From contig NZ_VFNX01000001.1 of assembly GCF_006715785.1 (NCBI RefSeq), forward strand, positions 4,444,001-4,508,000: 64,000 bases of DNA. Direction: 5' to 3'. This DNA is from Streptomyces puniciscabiei (GTDB lineage Bacteria; Actinomycetota; Actinomycetes; Streptomycetales; Streptomycetaceae). The notes beneath the pieces were generated by a model that was given only the letters and a program-made list of their open reading frames with translations, had not been told where the DNA came from and did no database searches. Below are positions 59,590-64,000 of the stretch, piece after piece. A program made the translations under genes and the position numbers. Numbering within the stretch: the stretch's first letter is position 1; each line of letters begins with the position of its first letter.

Positions 59590-61635
59590 TCAGCCCGTGC
59601 GCTCCCAGTCGACAACGAGTCGGCTGTACGGCTTGTCGACGACAAAGCGCGGATCATCGGCCGTGAGCCGGTCGCGGCAGTCGGCGACTGCCATCCGGAA
59701 GCCCGGCTCCGGGGCGTCGTTGCCACCGCTCGCGTCCCAGGCGCGGATCTCGTTCACGACACGCTCGGCGAGGTCGGCGCCGCCCTCACCGTGGCCGATC
59801 ACCCCGACCTCCCAGTACCGGCCCTTCTCATCCTCACCCTCACGGACGGTCAGGTATGCGAGCGACCCGGCGTCGAGGGCAGCCATGGAGCCCCACCCGA
59901 AGTGCGGGGTAAAGCCGGGGCGGGCACCGGGCATGCGGGACAGGCCGTTGGGCAGCACGCAGGCCAGGTACAGGTACAGCCACTCCCACGGGGAGCCCTG
60001 CCGGAACTTCACCCCGGTGTAGGTCTTGGTCTGCTGCTGGTCGAGGACGGAGCGGAGCGCGTCGCGGTCGACGTCCTGCTCGCTGAATGTCTCCAGGCGC
60101 ACGTTGCCCTCGCCGGCCATCGGTACGAGGGTGTACACGTCATCGCAGATGCCCTTGCGCAGCGGGATGAAGGTGCACATCTCGCAGGAGACGGTCTTCC
60201 ACGTCTCGCCGTCGCGTTCGAAAGCGAAGGAGCGGGAGATGCTGCCGCGGATGCGCATCGGCAGGACCAGGCGTCCGCCGGGGGCGAGCTGGTCGAGGAT
60301 CTTCACGGGGACGTCGCCGGCGCCGACGGTGAAGATGATCCGGTCGTAGGGGGCGTGCTCGGGCAGCCCGGCCGCGCCGTCGGCCATCACCGCGGTGGTG
60401 TTGTCGATCCCGGCCTGGGAGAGGTTCTTGTTCGCGCCGGCGACGAGGTCCTGGTCGACGTCGAGGGTCCACACCTGTCCGCCGGGCGAGACGATCTTGC
60501 CGAGGAGGGCGGCGTTGTAGCCGGTGGCGGCTCCGGCTTCCAGGACCTTGTGGCCGGGCTTGGCGTCGAGCTGTTCGAGTTGGGTGGCGACGATGGACGG
60601 CGCGGAGATGCAGGAGATCATCTCTCCGTGCTCGTCGTGCTTGATCGGGACCGCGTCCTCCTTGTACGCGGCGTCCAGGTCAACGCCGGGCAGGAAGGCG
60701 TGGCGGTCGGTGGTGCGGAAGGCGTCGATGGCAGCCTGGCTGCGCAGATGGCCGCTGTCGACGAGTCGCTGGACGAGTGCTTCGCGCAGCTGGCTAGGTT
60801 CGGTTACGGGTGCCACTGTGGTCTCCATTCGTGGGAGGCTAGGGTCTGCGGAGGCGGACTTGCGGGTAGACACGTCAGCGCCTTCTCCAGTGGAGAAGGC
60901 GACGTGACGGCCAAGCCACGCGGTGGCGGCCTGCACATCGGCAGGCACGCCCGCGCGGTTGAACGCGAAGATCGCGTGATGGGCGATGACGCCTCGGATT
61001 CCGCGTATCAGTCGGCCGTCGAGGGCGAGCTGGCGCAGGCGTCGGCCGGCGTCCTCGAACGCGGTGACACGCTCGGCCCAGCCCGCTTCCGCGTTTGGAC
61101 GCAGTGCCGCGTCCGCGTTCATCAGCCGCCGCATCGCGGAGACGGCTCTCTCCAGTGCGGGCCCCTGGGGCGGGGTAACGGGGGGCCGCAGGGCGGCCCA
61201 TCGGGCCCATACGTCTCCGGCCTCGAACGGGTCCAGTCCCGCATCGCGGATCATGGCGGAGAGCAGCATCACGCTGCGCTCACGGGCGCCGGGGGTGCCG
61301 GTTTCGGCGAGCGCGGCCGGGCTGTCGGCGCAGAACACGTCGTGTGCGACTTCCATGCCTTCGGGGCCGCCGAAGGCATGCGTCTCCGGCTCGTAGATGC
61401 CGCCCACCCAGCCGGTGATGACCTTCTCGGCGACGAGTTGGTCGAGCAGGTCGGTGACGGGTTGTTCGGTGCGCAGGCGCACGCCGGCGTCCTTGCGCAG
61501 GAAGTGGAAGCGGTGCCCGGCCAGCGCGGTCGCCAGGGCCTGGGCGGCGGGCGCGTGTTGGTCGGGAAAGGCCACGGAAGCGTGCCACCAGGACGTGTCC
61601 GAGGGGATAGGCAGGTTCTCGTCGTCGAAGGTCAT
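59590..61635 (-). CDS. LanB C-terminal domain fused to protein-isoaspartyl-type methyltransferase (FxLD system)
   Basis: 681 residues from ATG 61635, with AAGGAG eight bases upstream. The first 250 residues match the thiopeptide-type/SpaB C-terminal elimination domain (WWHASVAFPDQHAPAAQAL, FHFLRKDAGVRLR). Residues 290-500 are a PIMT-like SAM methyltransferase: SCISAPSIVATQLEQLDAKP, LEAGAATGYNAALLG. This fusion is the FxLD-system methyltransferase. It probably methylates an Asp in the modified peptide, leading to aspartimide or isoaspartate. Confidence 0.87.
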   Translation of the reverse strand: MTFDDENLPIPSDTSWWHASVAFPDQHAPAAQALATALAGHRFHFLRKDAGVRLRTEQPVTDLLDQLVAEKVITGWVGGIYEPETHAFGGPEGMEVAHDVFCADSPAALAETGTPGARERSVMLLSAMIRDAGLDPFEAGDVWARWAALRPPVTPPQGPALERAVSAMRRLMNADAALRPNAEAGWAERVTAFEDAGRRLRQLALDGRLIRGIRGVIAHHAIFAFNRAGVPADVQAATAWLGRHVAFSTGEGADVSTRKSASADPSLPRMETTVAPVTEPSQLREALVQRLVDSGHLRSQAAIDAFRTTDRHAFLPGVDLDAAYKEDAVPIKHDEHGEMISCISAPSIVATQLEQLDAKPGHKVLEAGAATGYNAALLGKIVSPGGQVWTLDVDQDLVAGANKNLSQAGIDNTTAVMADGAAGLPEHAPYDRIIFTVGAGDVPVKILDQLAPGGRLVLPMRIRGSISRSFAFERDGETWKTVSCEMCTFIPLRKGICDDVYTLVPMAGEGNVRLETFSEQDVDRDALRSVLDQQQTKTYTGVKFRQGSPWEWLYLYLACVLPNGLSRMPGARPGFTPHFGWGSMAALDAGSLAYLTVREGEDEKGRYWEVGVIGHGEGGADLAERVVNEIRAWDASGGNDAPEPGFRMAVADCRDRLTADDPRFVVDKPYSRLVVDWERTG

Positions 61636-61666
61636 GGAGGGAACTCCTTGTGAGGCGGCGGCGAGG

Positions 61667-62737
61667 TCAGGTGAGCAGGAGGGCGCGGGACCAGCCGGTG
61701 GTATCGGTGGCGTTCAGGGCGAGTTGGGCGCCGGCGCGGCCTTCCATGAATCCGGGTTTGGGCAGGTGCTCCCAGTCGGCGGCCAGCCGTCGGTGCAGGT
61801 CCTGGATGATGGGTGTGAAGCGTGCGGGTGCGGGGCTGTCGGCGGCGACTGCGCGGGTGAGGGTGAGCAGGCCGGCCCAGCCGTGGCAGAGGGTCGAGTC
61901 GGTGATGCGGGCGAGCCGCAGTGGGTCGGTCAGGATGGCCTCGACGGTGTCCTCGGCCGCTTGGCGCCGTGCGGGGTCGCCGAGGGCGAGCGCGGCGAGC
62001 TGCTGCGCGCGGGCGATGCCGGGCCGGCCGTAGCACCAGGACTGACGGGCCGGTTCCGCCGCGGGCGGCTGGTCGGCGTCCAGATGTGCTGCGGTGGACC
62101 AGTAGTGGGTGCCGTGCCGGTCGAGCCAGGTGGCGAATGTGCCGACGGCCTCCTCCTGGCCGGGGACCCTGACTCCGGCGCGCAGGGCGAGAGAGAGCAC
62201 GGCCAAGGGCCCCGCGATGCCGTGGGCCATGCCGTTGTTGCCGTGTCCGCCGATCATCTCCTTCCCGTCGGGGCCGACCGGCGACCACCACCCGGGCAGG
62301 ATCCGGCCGTAACTGCGGGCGGGGTGTGCGAGCGCGATGAGACAGGCGAGCACGTCGGGCAGCCGGGGCGCCATCGGGCGGCGGGACAGCAGCAGTGTGG
62401 CGAGCCCGGTCAGACCGCGGATGAGGTCCCATTCGGCGAGGTGGGGCAGAGCGCCGGCCGCCTGACGGCGGTGGGCGGCGGCGAGCCGGGCGTCCACGAC
62501 GCGGTCGACGGCCGCGCGGACGTCGTCGCCGGCCCCGTGGGCGCGGGCCAGGACGAATTCCAGGGCGGGTGCTCCGTGGAAGAGGCTGGCGTTGCTGCCG
62601 GTGCTGACGCCCCGGACGGTGGCCTGGGTGAGGTGGCGGCGGGCGGTGGACAGGTCACGGCGCTCGATGTCGAGCAGGGCCATCCCCAGGGCGCCCTCGG
62701 ACAGGTCCTGCGTACGGGGCACGGTGGTCGTGGTCAT
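61667..62737 (-). CDS. Lanthionine synthetase C-like protein (LanC)
   Basis: 356 residues from ATG 62737, overlapping the LanB stop (ATGA). Zinc ligands: Cys in SWCYGRPG and Cys-His in LCHGWAG. GNNGMAHGIAGPLA is the earlier G-x-AHG repeat of the alpha/alpha barrel. It adds Cys thiols to dehydroamino acids to form lanthionine rings. Normal length for stand-alone LanC. Confidence 0.9.
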   Translation of the reverse strand: MTTTTVPRTQDLSEGALGMALLDIERRDLSTARRHLTQATVRGVSTGSNASLFHGAPALEFVLARAHGAGDDVRAAVDRVVDARLAAAHRRQAAGALPHLAEWDLIRGLTGLATLLLSRRPMAPRLPDVLACLIALAHPARSYGRILPGWWSPVGPDGKEMIGGHGNNGMAHGIAGPLAVLSLALRAGVRVPGQEEAVGTFATWLDRHGTHYWSTAAHLDADQPPAAEPARQSWCYGRPGIARAQQLAALALGDPARRQAAEDTVEAILTDPLRLARITDSTLCHGWAGLLTLTRAVAADSPAPARFTPIIQDLHRRLAADWEHLPKPGFMEGRAGAQLALNATDTTGWSRALLLT

Positions 62738-64000
62738 GAGCGCCTGGCCAGGGGGACAACGATGCTGTGCGCCCGGCCGCCGATCCACCCGTCGGCGTCC
62801 GGCGGAGGCGCGTCGTGCAGAGTGGCGATGCCGAAGGGGCTGGCATCGAGGTGCGCGCGCAGGACGTCCAGGTCGACGTCGCGGGTGAGGTCGAGGGGCA
62901 GCTGCTGGTCGTCTTCCGCGAGAAGGATCCGCTCCGGAACCCGGAACCGGGCACGCCAGGCATGGAGTTGGTCCGCCCACTGCTGGAGCGGGGCGGTGCG
63001 GGCAGGCAGCGTACGGCTGCGGATCTTCCACCGTGCGGCGGTGAGGATGGTGCGCCGGTAGGTGAGTGCCGGGGTGAAGGGCAGGGTCCAGGCGGCGCCC
63101 CAGTCGAACCAGGTCACCTGCGGGGACGCGGCCCGGCTGATCTCGCCGAGGAAGCGGGCCATCGGCGGGGTGTAGTTGTTCCACAGGAAGTTGATGGCGG
63201 TGGGGGCCAGCAGCTCCAGTCGCTTGCCCGTCGCGGACTCCACCAGCTGGGGGCGGCCGTCGGCGACGGTGACCGCCAGGTCGCGGGGGAAGAGGACGTT
63301 CGGGTCTGGACGGCGGAACTCGCCGATGCTGACGACGCGGGGCAGGGCCTGCGGCGCACGGGTGAGCAGGTCGGCCGGCACACGCCCGGCGTGGAACGAG
63401 AGCTGCGCGAGTTCCGCCTCCGGATCGACGGTGGGCAGATGCGCGTACGTCGCCTCCGTGTCCGGCAGGAGGTGCCAGAACCGTCCGGTCATGGACCCGG
63501 CCGAGCGGGAGACGGTCAGAACGCGCAGCCGGAAGTCGCCCCGGTCCAGGGCCGGAACGGAGGAGGCGTGGACCTGTGCGGCCAGTTCGAGGTGGGGGGC
63601 CAGGTCGTGAGGCTTGTCGCCGGCCACTGCTTCCAGTTCCTCGATCAACGCCCCGGTCAGCGCGACGGTGCAGCTGCCTTCGGCGGCGGCGGTGCCGGCC
63701 AGCTCCAGCAGCAGGCGGTCACGCCGGGACATCGGCCGGGGCGGTTCGCTCGCCGTGACGAACCCTGCCGGGAAGCCCACGCCCCGGTCGGGGTCTGTTG
63801 CCGCTTCCACAGGCACCGTGGTGTTCTCGCCGTAGCGCTCGGCGAACTGCTCGATCCACCGCCGCCAGGTCGGTGTCCCGTTCGGATGGGTGACCAGGCG
63901 GGCCAGGATGGTCGCAGCGGTCTCCGCTTCGGTCAGCACCTGCTCGGGCAGCCGCACGTCGGCGTCCAGCCGCAGGTCGTACGCTGCCCGCAGGCTGGCT
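62734..64000 (-). CDS. Lantibiotic dehydratase LanB, C-terminal part (cut by window end)
   Basis: The frame is open to base 64000, so the gene starts outside the window; the GTG at 63957 is internal. 422 residues are seen. They fit the glutamylation (LanB N) domain end: YGENTTVPVEAATDPDRGVGFP, AINFLWNNYTPP and RFRVPERILLAEDDQQLPLDL. It transfers Glu from glutamyl-tRNA to Ser/Thr; elimination is done by the separate domain at 59590. The precursor peptide is expected upstream, beyond the window. Confidence 0.88.
   Translation of the reverse strand, partial: ASLRAAYDLRLDADVRLPEQVLTEAETAATILARLVTHPNGTPTWRRWIEQFAERYGENTTVPVEAATDPDRGVGFPAGFVTASEPPRPMSRRDRLLLELAGTAAAEGSCTVALTGALIEELEAVAGDKPHDLAPHLELAAQVHASSVPALDRGDFRLRVLTVSRSAGSMTGRFWHLLPDTEATYAHLPTVDPEAELAQLSFHAGRVPADLLTRAPQALPRVVSIGEFRRPDPNVLFPRDLAVTVADGRPQLVESATGKRLELLAPTAINFLWNNYTPPMARFLGEISRAASPQVTWFDWGAAWTLPFTPALTYRRTILTAARWKIRSRTLPARTAPLQQWADQLHAWRARFRVPERILLAEDDQQLPLDLTRDVDLDVLRAHLDASPFGIATLHDAPPPDADGWIGGRAHSIVVPLARRS

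Noticed and set aside
59428..61653. 741-residue plus-strand open frame
   Set aside because: Antisense to the LanB-C/methyltransferase fusion, which has clear motifs.

Overview
The window is high-GC actinobacterial DNA, most likely Streptomyces. The evidence is pervasive GTG/TTG starts, a WhiB regulator, SpdB-like and DUF317 proteins, RsbW-type ATPases with STAS antagonists, MmyB-like and TPR-linked XRE regulators, sortase-linked surface proteins, and two classes of RiPP machinery. No rRNA, tRNA, CRISPR array, complete insertion sequence, integrase or replication origin was recognised.

Layout. 1-4.8 kb: end of an MFS transporter, a HAD phosphatase, a DUF317 group, and a wall-anchored SpaA-type protein closed by a strong terminator. 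4.8-10.7 kb: accessory region with an RsbW-like ATPase, two STAS proteins, small HTH proteins, a duplicated two-gene module (one copy broken), a frameshifted ParB-like remnant beside three palindromes spaced 24 bp apart, and a beta-carbonic anhydrase. 10.7-13 kb: Sua5-type threonylcarbamoyl-AMP synthase and a flavoprotein. 13.5-24 kb: a second DUF317 group, then a leftward mobilisation operon (small ORF, wHTH replication-type protein, zinc-finger protein, WhiB, SpdB-like membrane protein with a 45-bp repeat array, MobC, relaxase) in which many genes overlap by ATGA. 24-26.4 kb: a sortase and a thioester/SpaA surface protein ending abruptly at LPQTGA. 26.6-33.5 kb: XRE regulators, an ImmA/IrrE peptidase with a MAB_1171c-like membrane protein and an amidohydrolase, and a thioesterase.

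33.7-45.9 kb: two paralogous XRE-TPR regulators and an RsbW-like ATPase lead into a rightward, mostly overlapping operon: an atypical radical SAM enzyme, an enolase-superfamily enzyme, a HAD phosphatase, a GGDEF protein, a phosphoketolase, a PhyH oxygenase, a methyltransferase and a SIS-like protein. I cannot match this set to a known pathway, and it looks like an undescribed biosynthetic locus.

46-50.1 kb (leftward): a radical SAM/SPASM maturase whose stop codon overlaps the start of a 63-residue precursor with four aromatic-Asp-Asn motifs, then a pentapeptide-repeat protein, an unrecognised 241-aa protein and a GalE-like epimerase. This is a candidate cyclophane (triceptide-type) RiPP locus. 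50.2-58.2 kb: four Nudix genes carrying seven Nudix domains between them (one fused to ASCH), a terpene-cyclase-like toroid protein ending in a winged-helix domain, and an ABC exporter. 58.4-64 kb: part of an FxLD-type class I lanthipeptide operon (LanB cut by the window edge, LanC, a LanB-C/isoaspartyl methyltransferase fusion, a helical-repeat protein). Its precursor is not in the window.
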